A DNA stretch of 64,000 nt from Reichenbachiella versicolor. Its GTDB lineage: Bacteria; Bacteroidota; Bacteroidia; Cytophagales; Cyclobacteriaceae. The translations under genes were made by a program, and so were the position numbers. The DNA is taken from positions 558,001 to 622,000 of the forward strand of contig NZ_QFZQ01000001.1 in NCBI RefSeq assembly GCF_003171675.1, written 5' to 3'. Below the pieces are notes generated by a model, which saw only the letters and a program-made list of their open reading frames with translations, was not told the DNA's origin and did no database searches. This document shows, piece by piece, positions 27,621-37,912 of this stretch; position 1 is the stretch's first letter, and each line of letters starts with the position of its first letter.

Positions 27621-28271
27621 TTAATTAGGTGTAATAATGCCCAGCATCTCCATATACTGCGGACTATCCTCTAGTGCAATTTGCGCCACGGTGATGTAGT
27701 CCGAATACCATTCGTTCAACTCATCTAGCTTTACGTTTCTATTCTCAGTCGACTGCTGTGCCTCACCAGTTTCCTTCTTCTGAACAGCCAAAGCCTTAGC
27801 CACTTCCTCTACGAGTTGTTGACCCTCCTGAAGTTTTTCGACAGTGATATTAAACTGAGCCATCGCATCTATACTAGAAGGACTAGCCAATATGTTAGTA
27901 TAGAAAGTAGAAGCTTGACTGATCCACGAAGCGAACGATTCCTTGCGTCTGCCATTGATCTGAAGAGACTCGGACATCCCACGATCCTTGCTAAAAGCAA
28001 TTCTAGCCAGTTTTACTTGAGGAATGTACAGTTTGTTAGAAGCCTCACGAGCATCATGTAAGTTGTCCGTCGAAGCGATTTTCTCACCATACTCCAGTTT
28101 TTGTTTGCTCTGAAGAGACTGTACCTCAGCAAGTAGGTTTCTGCCCTGCTGCATTTTGTTCTCATCATAGCCATAGACCGCCAAGGCCCTAGAGATATCT
28201 ACATTACTAATCCCGTTGTTGATCGCTACACTAGCGTCACTGATTTGTTGGTCAATTGTTTTACGTGCCAT
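27621..28271 (-). CDS. All-helical hypothetical protein next to a 21-bp repeat array
   Basis: This 216-residue protein has no signal peptide and is predicted helical throughout. It contains two similar halves, each with a long helix that includes QQGRNLLAEVQSLQSKQK or LQEGQQLVEEVAKALAVQK. It ends LNEWYSDYITVAQIALEDS. I do not know a function. The arrangement resembles DUF6261-type helical proteins, and like the gene at 1-282 it has a non-coding tandem array just upstream of its start. The next gene downstream is the KAP NTPase 287 bp away, so cotranscription is possible but not shown. Confidence 0.75.
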   Translation of the reverse strand: MARKTIDQQISDASVAINNGISNVDISRALAVYGYDENKMQQGRNLLAEVQSLQSKQKLEYGEKIASTDNLHDAREASNKLYIPQVKLARIAFSKDRGMSESLQINGRRKESFASWISQASTFYTNILASPSSIDAMAQFNITVEKLQEGQQLVEEVAKALAVQKKETGEAQQSTENRNVKLDELNEWYSDYITVAQIALEDSPQYMEMLGIITPN

Positions 28272-28357
28272 ATTTATAATGTTAAAAAATTAGATATAAT
28301 ACTTTTTGATTGAGAGAGTAGGTTGGAGTAAAGGCTAAGATTAAATCTTGTGGACTA

Positions 28358-28640
28358 TTAGCAGATAACCATGTGCTAGAGATTGCCGACCTCGTACTGA
28401 TGACCAACTACTATGTACCAGAGATTGCCGACCATGTACTTGTTATCCACTACCGTGTACTGGAGACAGCCGACTAGGTACTGTAGACTCACGACCATGT
28501 ACTTTTGATTGGCAACCACGTACTATTTATCCACTACCATGTACTAGAGATAGCCGACCATGTACTGAAGACTCACGACCATGTACTTTTGATTGCCGAC
28601 GGTGTACCGAGGACTGCCTACTAGGTTTCTAGTAGTAATA
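28358..28640. repeat. Strictly 21-bp-periodic repeat array
   Basis: A GTAC-type core recurs exactly every 21 bp at 28373, 28394, 28415, 28436, 28457, 28478, 28499, 28520, 28541, 28562, 28583, 28604 and, degenerate, 28625. The unit consensus is about CGACCATGTACTNNNGATTGC. A higher-order period of 84 bp (four units) is visible: the 28443-28511 segment is repeated at 28527-28595. Stops occur in every frame I checked, so it is not a protein-coding repeat, although 21 is a multiple of three. The array ends about 87 bp before the start of the helical gene at 28271. Confidence 0.92.
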
Positions 28641-28787
28641 CTGAAAAAAGATTTGCTGATTGAAATGATCTTGCGATACTTGGTTAAGCTCATAGACTAT
28701 ATTCAAGGTTATGCTTAAAAGATTTTTGTAAATATAGGAGTTAACTGTTATTAAAGAATAGTTGTCGCGTTTTTTTTGAAATCGTAT

Positions 28788-29261
28788 TCATTTTTTTACC
28801 AACTCTTTAATTATTTGCAGCTCTTCAGATAAAGATTGTAGATCAGACTTTTTGTCACTCTCGATAGCAGGGTCGTACTCAGAAAAGTCCAAAGTCTTAC
28901 CAGTCTTCCATCCTCCAGAGTACCTTTTAAAATCTTTCAATATTCTACCCAACTCGATATAGATGGAGTAGTCGAACTTTCTGAAATAATGGCTCGAAGT
29001 AGTGTCTTCTGTGTCAGGGAAGCGATTATATGGTTTGATTTCTTTTAATACTCTCTCACTATATAGTGTAGAATCTCTTGTCGATATTTTGCTTAGTCTT
29101 TGATTGATAGTATTCAGCGATCGATTGGCTATTCTGATTCCAATGTATTCACGCTTTCTGATCTTAACGGTATTAGGGTCTGAATTTGTAGTCCCACCTC
29201 CAGAATATAGCTGACAGGGAAATAACAAGTACACAAAGAACAAAACGAACCAACCTCTCAT
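28788..29261 (-). CDS. Exported hypothetical protein, 157 residues
   Basis: From the ATG at 29261 (the TTG at 29273 is less likely) there is a signal peptide (FVLFFVYLLFPCQLYSGG) and then a helical, charged body. The body has IRIANRSLNTINQRLSKIS and a terminal helix LSEELQIIKELVKK. A Cys in the signal peptide (FPCQ) is not a good lipobox, so ordinary export is more likely. I do not recognise the family. Its ATG falls 1 bp from the stop of the lipoprotein gene, so it is the last gene of a tight four-gene operon. Confidence 0.7.
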   Translation of the reverse strand: MRGWFVLFFVYLLFPCQLYSGGGTTNSDPNTVKIRKREYIGIRIANRSLNTINQRLSKISTRDSTLYSERVLKEIKPYNRFPDTEDTTSSHYFRKFDYSIYIELGRILKDFKRYSGGWKTGKTLDFSEYDPAIESDKKSDLQSLSEELQIIKELVKK

Positions 29262-29262
29262 A

Positions 29263-29991
29263 TCATTTAACAAATTGAAGGATTACAGTATCAGCTAAAA
29301 CATTTTCACTCTCATCCAAAGTACTTAATCTAAGTGAGACTACTCCAGTACTATCATTGATGTTTTTAATCGTCACGTTTGCCATGCCATTTTCAGTTAG
29401 CACTATAGGAGCAAAGTTTACATTAATGGTATCCGAAGAGGGAGTAGGGGTAAGCTGTTCTACCCAGACCTTTATGTCATTAGATACCGTGCCTAATTCT
29501 CTGAGTAGGTGAGAAGTCACAATGATGTCCTGACTTATGTTTTGGCTGTAGCTATCTGCTGAGACATACATGGTGTCCGGGTAGGCTGTTTTTAGACTTA
29601 TGGAATCCGATGTGACCAGAATAGAATCAAGTTCGGCAGTAAGTAAAACGCCTTTTTGATAATCCAGTGAAGACGTGTAAACAAAATCAGCATGACGACT
29701 TTCTATACTCAATGCCAATGTGTTGGTAGCATTGGACGTATCAGTAATAGGTACTTGGGTTAGGAAACCTGTATTGACAGTAAGACTTATATCTTGATCC
29801 GGTTCTGCTAGTTCTCCTAGTTTGACAGACATCCGTAGGTAAGAAAAACCGTCCGCACTGATCGTATCTGCACCTTCTATTTCCAAAACCTTACTAGAGT
29901 CAATCCCTTGCATAGGATCTTCTAGTTCAAAAAGACCATTGCAGGATGCTAATAGCAAAGAGGTGGCTATGTATTTTAAATATTCCTTCAT
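29263..29991 (-). CDS. Lipoprotein with Ig-like beta modules
   Basis: This 242-residue protein starts at the ATG at 29991 and has a lipoprotein signal (ATSLLLASCNGLFELED, Cys about 17). The rest is beta-rich with at least two similar sandwich modules. The first holds YLRMSVKLGELAEPDQDISLTV and the second SQNISQDIIVTSHLLRELG, each starting after a Ser/Asp stretch. Cys is otherwise rare. It resembles Bacteroidota lipoproteins with invasin- or Ig-like domains; no ligand or enzyme site is seen. The preceding 115-residue gene ends at 29994, so spacing is only 2 bp. Confidence 0.72.
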   Translation of the reverse strand: MKEYLKYIATSLLLASCNGLFELEDPMQGIDSSKVLEIEGADTISADGFSYLRMSVKLGELAEPDQDISLTVNTGFLTQVPITDTSNATNTLALSIESRHADFVYTSSLDYQKGVLLTAELDSILVTSDSISLKTAYPDTMYVSADSYSQNISQDIIVTSHLLRELGTVSNDIKVWVEQLTPTPSSDTINVNFAPIVLTENGMANVTIKNINDSTGVVSLRLSTLDESENVLADTVILQFVK

Positions 29992-29993
29992 GA

Positions 29994-30341
29994 TTAACAA
30001 GAGATATATCCAGCAGGAGATTCATATTTATGCACTTGATCTCCTCTTTTATTTCTTAATACAACTTCATATTCAATAGTACTTCCTTCAAAAGTATCCT
30101 TGCATTCGAAAGAAGCTTTGATTGTTACTTTTCCATAATTCTTTCCTTTCGCTTCCGGAGCACTTACACATACTTCACCGTCAATAGCGTCAACTAACTC
30201 GCAGTCCATTTGGCCTTTGATCCTAAGACAAGCTTTGCCGTCTTCTGAGAGCTTATATTTCACACTTACTTCAAGTCCTTTGTCACAAGTCGTTTCCCAA
30301 TTGCTTGGAGTAGGTTTGACTTTTACAATTCTATTTTTCAT
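29994..30341 (-). CDS. Small six-cysteine protein without signal peptide
   Basis: This 115-residue protein starts KNRIVKVKPTPSNWETTCDKG and has no signal peptide. It has six Cys residues (about 19, 38, 47, 58, 80 and the last residue, 115) and a predominantly beta pattern (LEVSVKYKLSEDGKACLRI, YGKVTIKASFECKD, TIEYEVVLRNK). Six Cys in an apparently cytoplasmic protein is unusual, because disulphides would not form there; either it is exported by another route or the Cys bind metal. I recognise no family. Gaps of 1-2 bp join it to both neighbours. Confidence 0.68.
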   Translation of the reverse strand: MKNRIVKVKPTPSNWETTCDKGLEVSVKYKLSEDGKACLRIKGQMDCELVDAIDGEVCVSAPEAKGKNYGKVTIKASFECKDTFEGSTIEYEVVLRNKRGDQVHKYESPAGYISC

Positions 30342-30342
30342 A

Positions 30343-31737
30343 TCATTTGCTGTAATACTTATCTCTCTTACTTAAGGAATTAATTATATCCACATCAAAG
30401 CTCAAGCTAATGAACCAACTTGCCTGTAGGTTGGAATGATCTATGGCAGGACTGATAGATGGTTGATTATACATTACCATACCAGATTCGATACTGATAA
30501 ATCTATTCAGATCTACACCTGCTCCTAGAACTGGCTTGATCCCCAGTCCTGTATTTTCTAGTTTTTGGTTCTTAAATTCTAAATCCGTGGAAGTAACCAT
30601 TCCCACTAAGCCATACATTCTATACCAAAACTGAAAAAACTTCTCACTTAGATAAGCATTCTTTAGCCCTTTATCCACTGGGAATAAATAGAACTTAAAA
30701 GCAAAGTATGTGAACAAGTCTGCAGTGCTTTGACCTTGTCCTTCTTCACTATTATATTTTATCCGACCAAATCCAAAAGAGGTACCAATCATTACAGCCT
30801 CTAGCTCAGTGACCGCTATATCACTTTCTGATTTGACTATTCCGTTTTTGTAAACGCTTTTCAGCACTTTCCTCATCTCCGTTTTGACTTTAGGAAGGCT
30901 CTCATCTATGACCTTATTGGATTTATTTAAATAGATGTACGCTTCAATTTGCTCGTTTAAAAAATCAATATTTGCGTCTATAAGAACGGTATCTGAGGGG
31001 ATCGTAAATATGCTTTTTAACTCGATTTCCCTTTGAACTATATCTTTATCATCATCAGGGTCTTCTTTGGCCATTTTCTCCAGTTGAGGAATGAATTTCA
31101 GAAGTTTAGGATTATTATTTCTCCACTTTTCGATGTCGTCTTCTCGTTCGGTTTTTAAAGAGATATTTTTAATCCAGGTTTTACCAAGGCTCTTTAGTAT
31201 AACATTTATTCGTTCTGCATCATCCGTTACCTTTGGTTGTACTTTAAATGCTGAAACCAGTTTTTCGTCATATTCTTTAAAGTTTATCTTAAATTGGGTG
31301 GCATCAATTTGATCATTTGTCCCGATAGATTTTAAAGCTACTTGCTTAGAATAGGACATTAAGGAATCAAAAAACACATCACCAAGTTCTTTTACAAAGA
31401 CGTATTTAAACTCATAGGTAGACTTAAACTTTAAAGGAGTATCAAACTTGATCTCGAATTGAGTGTCGTTATCATTTGCATTTTTCTTCTTCCATGTGCC
31501 AGTCATATCAACTCCTGTGAATGGTCTTTTTTTATCAATTACATGAAAGTAAATACTATCGGCTCCGTCAGCAGAACCGGTTATTTTGATTTTTTTGCCA
31601 TATGGCAAAGGATCCGTTTTGAGGGAATTGTCTTCGAACTTTATCTCCGCATAATCCTGTGAGTATGAGTTATAAAAACCTATACATAGGAGGATTGTGA
31701 AAAAGAGAAAAACATGGTGAGAAAAGGATAAATTCAT
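30343..31737 (-). CDS. Exported protein with N-terminal beta domain and barrel-like end
   Basis: This 464-residue protein starts with a signal peptide (HVFLFFTILLCIGFYNSYSQ). Residues about 25-130 form a beta domain (YGKKIKITGSADGADSIYFHV, KSTYEFKYVFVKE). A long helical, charged middle follows. The C-terminal quarter (FGFGRIKYNSEEGQGQ, FAFKFYLFPVDKG, FISIESGMVMYNQ, SWFISLSFDVDI) has alternating strands like an outer-membrane barrel. I do not recognise the family. It leads a four-gene operon, with the next gene starting 1 bp after its stop. It is probably the outer-membrane anchor of an envelope complex; that is inference. Confidence 0.72.
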   Translation of the reverse strand: MNLSFSHHVFLFFTILLCIGFYNSYSQDYAEIKFEDNSLKTDPLPYGKKIKITGSADGADSIYFHVIDKKRPFTGVDMTGTWKKKNANDNDTQFEIKFDTPLKFKSTYEFKYVFVKELGDVFFDSLMSYSKQVALKSIGTNDQIDATQFKINFKEYDEKLVSAFKVQPKVTDDAERINVILKSLGKTWIKNISLKTEREDDIEKWRNNNPKLLKFIPQLEKMAKEDPDDDKDIVQREIELKSIFTIPSDTVLIDANIDFLNEQIEAYIYLNKSNKVIDESLPKVKTEMRKVLKSVYKNGIVKSESDIAVTELEAVMIGTSFGFGRIKYNSEEGQGQSTADLFTYFAFKFYLFPVDKGLKNAYLSEKFFQFWYRMYGLVGMVTSTDLEFKNQKLENTGLGIKPVLGAGVDLNRFISIESGMVMYNQPSISPAIDHSNLQASWFISLSFDVDIINSLSKRDKYYSK

Positions 31738-32151
31738 CTGCTCTATTAGTTGACAGTGGTAACAACACTATTCGATCACTATGGTGATCAATGATTTTTC
31801 TCAACTAACTGAAACAGTTATAAAATGCAGCTGATTCAATGTTAGTAAATCAATTAAATATCTAACTAATTGAAAGTCATGCTTTTTCGCAGGAAATGAA
31901 AACTTCGTCGCTATATCCAGATCGATCTTCAAATGTGAATATTAAAGACAAGGGGTTTTAAGGATTCGGTGGATTAGGCTGTCAATTTTTCATCGAATAG
32001 AGTCCGAAATGAATCTCTGTCATTCTAATTGTTAAAGACTCATAATCTATGCTGTCACAATGTCCGATTCCTGCCATTAGTCAGTTTTGGCACAGGAAAT
32101 GCTGAGAGCGAGGCATAGTTTTTAATTAAATAAACAAAACATATTTAACAC
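31738..32151. other. Divergent intergenic region upstream of groES
   Basis: The region separates the leftward envelope operon from groES. It contains an inverted repeat GATCAC-TATG-GTGATC at 31774-31789, 37 bp from the operon start, and a sigma-54-like promoter sequence near groES. No gene is seen. Confidence 0.6.
32087..32104 (+). promoter_or_regulatory. Sigma-54-like promoter of groES-groEL
   Basis: The sequence TTGGCACAGGAAATGCTG has GG at 32089-32090 and GC at 32101-32102, with exactly 10 nt between, which is the -24/-12 spacing of sigma-54 promoters. It lies about 50 bp before the groES start. The match to TGGCAC-N5-TTGC has one mismatch. Transcription from it is inferred, not shown. 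Confidence 0.5.
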
Positions 32152-32430
32152 ATGTCAAAAGTAAGCTTTAAGCCAAACGAAGACAGAGTCTTAGTTGAGG
32201 CAGCAGCAGCAGAGACTACAACTGCATCTGGAATCATTATCCCTGACACGGCTAAAGAAAAGCCACAAGAAGGTACTGTAGTAGCAGTAGGCGAAGGTAC
32301 AGAGGACAAACCTGTGACTGTAAAAGTTGGTGACAAGGTACTATACGGTAAGTACTCTGGAACTGAGATCGTGATCGAAGGTCAAGATTACCTTATCATG
32401 AGAAACTCTGACATTTTCGGTACTATTTAA
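32152..32430 (+). CDS. groES: Co-chaperonin GroES
   Basis: This 92-residue protein has the normal length and all the family's signature parts: [11 protein letters not shown] at the N-terminus, the mobile loop [17 protein letters not shown] (about 23-39), and the closing [22 protein letters not shown]. It caps the GroEL ring during folding of client proteins in the cytoplasm. It is followed 120 bp later by groEL in the same direction, the usual operon. Conserved Bacteroidota GroES sequences look much like this. Confidence 0.97.
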   Translation: MSKVSFKPNEDRVLVEAAAAETTTASGIIIPDTAKEKPQEGTVVAVGEGTEDKPVTVKVGDKVLYGKYSGTEIVIEGQDYLIMRNSDIFGTI

Positions 32431-32538
32431 ACACGCAGCATAGGGCAGTTATTTGAATCATTCTATTATTAGGTAGGTTCTTGAAATTCCCAATTAGCTG
32501 TTTTTGAAACTGATCTATTCAACAAAAACAAAATTTAA

Positions 32539-34245
<1,707 letters not shown>

Positions 34246-34479
34246 GTTGGAGAAGATGTTTCATCTTGAAATAACATTACATAAAATACGGTTGTATTCA
34301 TTTTGAAAATTCTCCCAAGACAAATTTCCTAATCTCATTTTATGCTCTGATATTCGTGCTTTATTATATAAAGTACGTTTAGGAGATCTATCAAAATCTA
34401 TTGCTGAGCTGTTCAAACGTACTATTTTGTGTAATTACCTTATGGTTTTCATATAATTAGGCTTGTTTTTGGTAAGACA

Positions 34480-35310
34480 ATGAGAATACAAGGAGATCTA
34501 CAGGATTTTATTGAGTTAAAAGTAATCGAGGATAATGCGTCCAATTCAATTGGTGCCTCCGAGGCGAGTAGTTTGACAGTATTGTGGTTTTTGGAAGATG
34601 ATAATCAATTGTTGATCGATGGAAAGGAATATACATTCAGTAAAAATCAGATTGTCTTTTTTACCGAGTTTCACCGCGTCAAGGGATTGAATATTAAAAC
34701 TTCAAACTTTCTTAGGTTCAATAGGCCTTTCTATTGTGTGATCGACCATGATGATGAAGTAAGTTGCAAAGGGGTGTTATTTTTTGGAGCATCGAGATTA
34801 CCCGTTGTTCAGATACCCGATGATATGGAAGAGCATTTTGGGATCTTATGGAAGATGTTCTCTATTGAAATGGATGCGAAGGATAATCTTCAAATAGAGA
34901 TGCTTCGAATGATGCTAAAAAGATATCTTATCCTCTGCACTCGACTATACAAAGAGCAACATGAATCTACAGGAATGGACACTCATCATGATATAGTTCG
35001 TGAGTTTAATTTTATGGTGGAGCACTACTATAAGACCAAACATACCGTTGCAGAATATGCAGACCTCCTCAACAAATCTCCTAAAACGATATCAAATATT
35101 TTTGCCAAAATAGGTTCCAAAACGCCTTTGAGCTACATACATGATAGAAAACTATTAGAAGCAAGGCGTCTACTTTTTTATTCAGATCTGCAGATACAAG
35201 AAATAGCCGATCAATTAGGATTCGAAGATATTCAAACGTTTAGTCGGTTTTTTAAGAAACAAGAGGGAGTCTCACCCAAATTATTTCGAGAAAATTTAGC
35301 AGAGGGATAA
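34480..35310 (+). CDS. AraC-family transcriptional regulator
   Basis: This 276-residue protein has an N-terminal domain of about 160 residues and a C-terminal AraC-type double helix-turn-helix. The first HTH holds KHTVAEYADLLNKSPKTISNIF (in pieces) and the second LQIEIADQLGFEDIQTFSRFFKKQ with the ending EGVSPKLFRENL. The N-terminal cupin-like part resembles sensory domains of regulators responsive to small molecules (YTFSKNQIVFFTEFHRVKG). It opens the cassette bounded by groEL-end repeats and probably controls the next gene, which starts about 100 bp downstream. Confidence 0.88.
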   Translation: MRIQGDLQDFIELKVIEDNASNSIGASEASSLTVLWFLEDDNQLLIDGKEYTFSKNQIVFFTEFHRVKGLNIKTSNFLRFNRPFYCVIDHDDEVSCKGVLFFGASRLPVVQIPDDMEEHFGILWKMFSIEMDAKDNLQIEMLRMMLKRYLILCTRLYKEQHESTGMDTHHDIVREFNFMVEHYYKTKHTVAEYADLLNKSPKTISNIFAKIGSKTPLSYIHDRKLLEARRLLFYSDLQIQEIADQLGFEDIQTFSRFFKKQEGVSPKLFRENLAEG

Positions 35311-35408
35311 ATTGCCAATCTTCAGGGAAAGTTGACCTAACAACACGTGTCGAGTCTGGCCCACATTTGTATTATCAATTTTGATAAACAACAAAAACAG
35401 ATAAACAC

Positions 35409-35954
35409 ATGGCAACTTTTAATGTACCTACTAAATCAGAAGTATCACCAGCAAATCAAGGCATATTTGACAATCTTGAGAAAGCCGTAGGGTTTGTTCC
35501 AAACCTATATGCAACCATTGCATATTCTGATACTGCATTAGGTAACTATCTTCAATTTCAACAAGGTAAGACTTCACTTTCTAACAAAGAAAAGGAAGTG
35601 GTGAACTTAGTGGTTAGTCAAGTTAACGATTGTAAATACTGTCAATCAGCACATACTGCAATTGGTAAAATGAATGGTTTTTCTGAGGAAGAGACTATTC
35701 AGCTAAGACAAGGGTTCTTTAGTGCGGATACCAAACTAGATGCTTTGGTAAAACTTGCAAAGTCTGTGACTATTAATAAGGGTAAAGTAGAGGAAGATGT
35801 TTTAACAAACTTCTTTAATGAAGGGTATTCAAAAGCCAACTTAATCGATGTGATAGTGGCAGTGGGAGACAAAGTAATCATGAACTATGTTCATAATCTG
35901 ACACAAATAGAAATTGATTTTCCTATCGCTCCTGAATTAGAGGCAGCAGTTTAA
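35409..35954 (+). CDS. AhpD/carboxymuconolactone decarboxylase-like protein
   Basis: This 181-residue protein has the AhpD-like fold with the redox motif C-x-x-C-x-x-x-H (CKYCQSAH, Cys about 75 and 78, His about 82) preceded by EKEVVNLVVSQVND. It belongs to the carboxymuconolactone decarboxylase/alkylhydroperoxidase family, many of whose members are peroxidases or thiol oxidoreductases in the cytoplasm. The actual substrate is not evident. It lies between the AraC regulator and a small membrane protein, and may be a target of that regulator. Confidence 0.9.
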   Translation: MATFNVPTKSEVSPANQGIFDNLEKAVGFVPNLYATIAYSDTALGNYLQFQQGKTSLSNKEKEVVNLVVSQVNDCKYCQSAHTAIGKMNGFSEEETIQLRQGFFSADTKLDALVKLAKSVTINKGKVEEDVLTNFFNEGYSKANLIDVIVAVGDKVIMNYVHNLTQIEIDFPIAPELEAAV

Positions 35955-36044
35955 TCATAAACTGAATATCGGCAAGGGCTGTTTTTTTAGCCATTGTTAA
36001 AGATGTTAATTGAAACTTATCAACAAAATAAAAGAAGAATAATC

Positions 36045-36455
36045 ATGAGTGCAGCAAAAATAAATTGGAAAAACGCGATAATAGGAGGAGTGCTAGGCAC
36101 TGTAGCATTTGACCTTATAGGATTGGTATTGACGGGTTCCTGGTGGGATATACCAGCTCTATTGGGAGAGAAAACAGGGTTAGGTTTGGCATATGGTGTG
36201 GTTGGACACTATTCTAACGGAATATTGTTAGCTGTTCTTTATGCAGGTATTGCTCCATCACTTTGGGGACCTAGCTGGGCTAGGGCATTGATTTTTGTAG
36301 TAGCTGAAACTATAGCTCTTGTTTGGTTTTTCATGTTCCCATTATTAGGAGCTGGGATAGCAGGAGTAGGTATGTCTCCGATGATTCCTTTCGTATCAAT
36401 GTTGAGACATATAATCTACGCTGCACCTCTATGGTACTTTGTACATAAAAGATAA
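36045..36455 (+). CDS. Small multi-pass membrane protein, unknown
   Basis: From the ATG at 36045 this 136-residue protein has about four hydrophobic segments (NAIIGGVLGTVAFDLIGLVL, GILLAVLYAGIAPSLWG, ALIFVVAETIALVWFFMF and the C-terminal part). It begins with a soluble MSAAKINWK. I do not recognise its family. The in-frame start at 35994 gives an odd leader and is less likely. It is the last gene before the second copy of the groEL terminator and probably belongs to the same transfer unit as the AraC and AhpD-like genes. Confidence 0.72.
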   Translation: MSAAKINWKNAIIGGVLGTVAFDLIGLVLTGSWWDIPALLGEKTGLGLAYGVVGHYSNGILLAVLYAGIAPSLWGPSWARALIFVVAETIALVWFFMFPLLGAGIAGVGMSPMIPFVSMLRHIIYAAPLWYFVHKR

Positions 36456-36468
36456 ACAAGTAATGTGT

Positions 36469-36541
36469 GAATGATGTAATTCATTCTCCTTTCGAGTAAT
36501 GATAATATTAAAGCCTCTGCGAGTGATTGAAGAGGCTTTTT
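36469..36541 (+). repeat. Direct repeat, copy 2 of groEL 3' end with terminator
   Basis: The copy starts GAATGATGTAATTCATTCTCC as at the groEL end, including the in-frame ATG-ATG-TAA, but no groEL body precedes it here. It ends in the hairpin AAAGCCTCT / AGAGGCTTT and a T-run (36510-36541), so it is likely a working terminator for the membrane-protein gene. It lies 2291 bp from copy 1. Confidence 0.85.
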
Positions 36542-36639
36542 ACTTTATAATGTTATTGACCACAATGATTGAAAGAGTCAAAATGCAGTAATATATATAG
36601 TAGAGTTAAATCTCGATAGGAATAGATAAGCGTTTGCAG

Positions 36640-37443
36640 TTAAATTTTTAGTCCAGTAAATAGTAAATCATCTACAGGTTTATTCGGTCCTGACCAAAGT
36701 TTGAAATACTTTTTTAACTGTTTTTTCTGAGTTTCAAAAGGTTCGTCTTTGACTCTCTCAAGTAGCTCTTGAAGATTGGCATATCCTAATTTCTTATTTC
36801 TAACACCACCTACTAAATCTGTGACTCCATCAGAGAACAGGAACAATACTGCTTTTTTGTCGACTGGTAGTTTCATTGAATGAGAAGTATATGTTCTGTC
36901 AAAGTCAAAAAGGTCGCCTACCTGTATTCGATCCCCTTTAATCCTATCTATATCTCCATTTAAATTATGCACTAATGCTGTTTTAGCACCGGCGTAATGA
37001 AGTGTTCTATTCACACCATTGAAGTCTATTCTCAAGACAGCAATGTCTGCCGCACAGCCTACTATAAGCTCTTTATTGTCTGCAAACTTTTTTTTGATTT
37101 CTAGGTGTACATCAAGTAAAATTTTGTCAGGAGTGTGAACTTTATCGACCACTATTACATTATTGAGAGCTTGAATGTATGCCTTAGTCATCACATTGGC
37201 TGATTTACCATGTCCCATACAGTCAAAGACACTGATAAATACCATGTTTTCAAATTCATAAACCCAATAGCAGTCACCTCCGACTTCTTCCAGAGGTTCA
37301 TTGATTACAAAAGTGTCTTCTAATATTTTCTTGAGATTGCTCTCTTTTGGAAGCGTCGAATAATAAGTTGATAGAGGTTTGTCTTCTATTACTATTCCCT
37401 CATCAGATGTATTGGGAATAATAATGTCAAGATGTTCTGCCAT
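36640..37443 (-). CDS. SpoIIE-type PP2C protein phosphatase
   Basis: This 267-residue protein has the PPM/SpoIIE motifs: GGDCYWVYEFENMVF (about 54), FDCMGHGKSANVM (about 73-85), CAADIAVLRID and FSDGVTDLVGG (about 200-210) with metal-binding Asp residues. It should remove phosphate from Ser/Thr of a partner such as an anti-sigma-antagonist protein or act in a stress or signalling switch. No partner kinase is adjacent. It stands alone, reading leftward. No sensory domain precedes the catalytic part. Confidence 0.88.
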   Translation of the reverse strand: MAEHLDIIIPNTSDEGIVIEDKPLSTYYSTLPKESNLKKILEDTFVINEPLEEVGGDCYWVYEFENMVFISVFDCMGHGKSANVMTKAYIQALNNVIVVDKVHTPDKILLDVHLEIKKKFADNKELIVGCAADIAVLRIDFNGVNRTLHYAGAKTALVHNLNGDIDRIKGDRIQVGDLFDFDRTYTSHSMKLPVDKKAVLFLFSDGVTDLVGGVRNKKLGYANLQELLERVKDEPFETQKKQLKKYFKLWSGPNKPVDDLLFTGLKI

Positions 37444-37912
37444 AGAAATGTATTAATTTATTCAAATATGATCTTATTATAATCTAATAGCCACATTTAC
37501 TTAATGATTTTTTCTTATTGAGGATTACTGATGGGTAGGTTTGAGTAAGACAATAATTGTTTTTGATAAAATGTCTTCTATAAAAGACTTTATAGAAGAG
37601 TACATTATATGGCCATTAAGTTACCTGATTAACTAGGATAGATAAATCATGATTTATATTCAAAAAGGAATAAATAGACTTGATTTTTTATATGTCGATC
37701 CTGTCTAATCTAAGCCTTCATATGGTGAGCTTGACTTTTTTATAAAGTATAATCTATCCTAATAGGAGAAATTTTCTTGTTATTGTTTCCGTAAAATCCC
37801 CCTACAACAACAGTATTTTGTTTCTTATGCTATATGATTTTAATGCTTTATTTGTTTGATGTGGATCATTGTTATTTAATGATTCGGTGATGATAACTAT
37901 CTATTAAAAGCT
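37444..37912. other. AT-rich intergenic region with a perfect inverted repeat
   Basis: A perfect 11-bp inverted repeat (TCTTCTATAAA .. TTTATAGAAGA, 37574-37599) with a 4-nt loop lies about 310 bp before the beta-helix gene at 37913. It could be an operator or hairpin between the divergent phosphatase and beta-helix genes. No gene is seen. Confidence 0.6.

Noticed and set aside
28358-28640. Repeat protein encoded by the 21-bp array
   Set aside because: The period is a multiple of three, but the minus-strand frames I followed contain stops within a few units.
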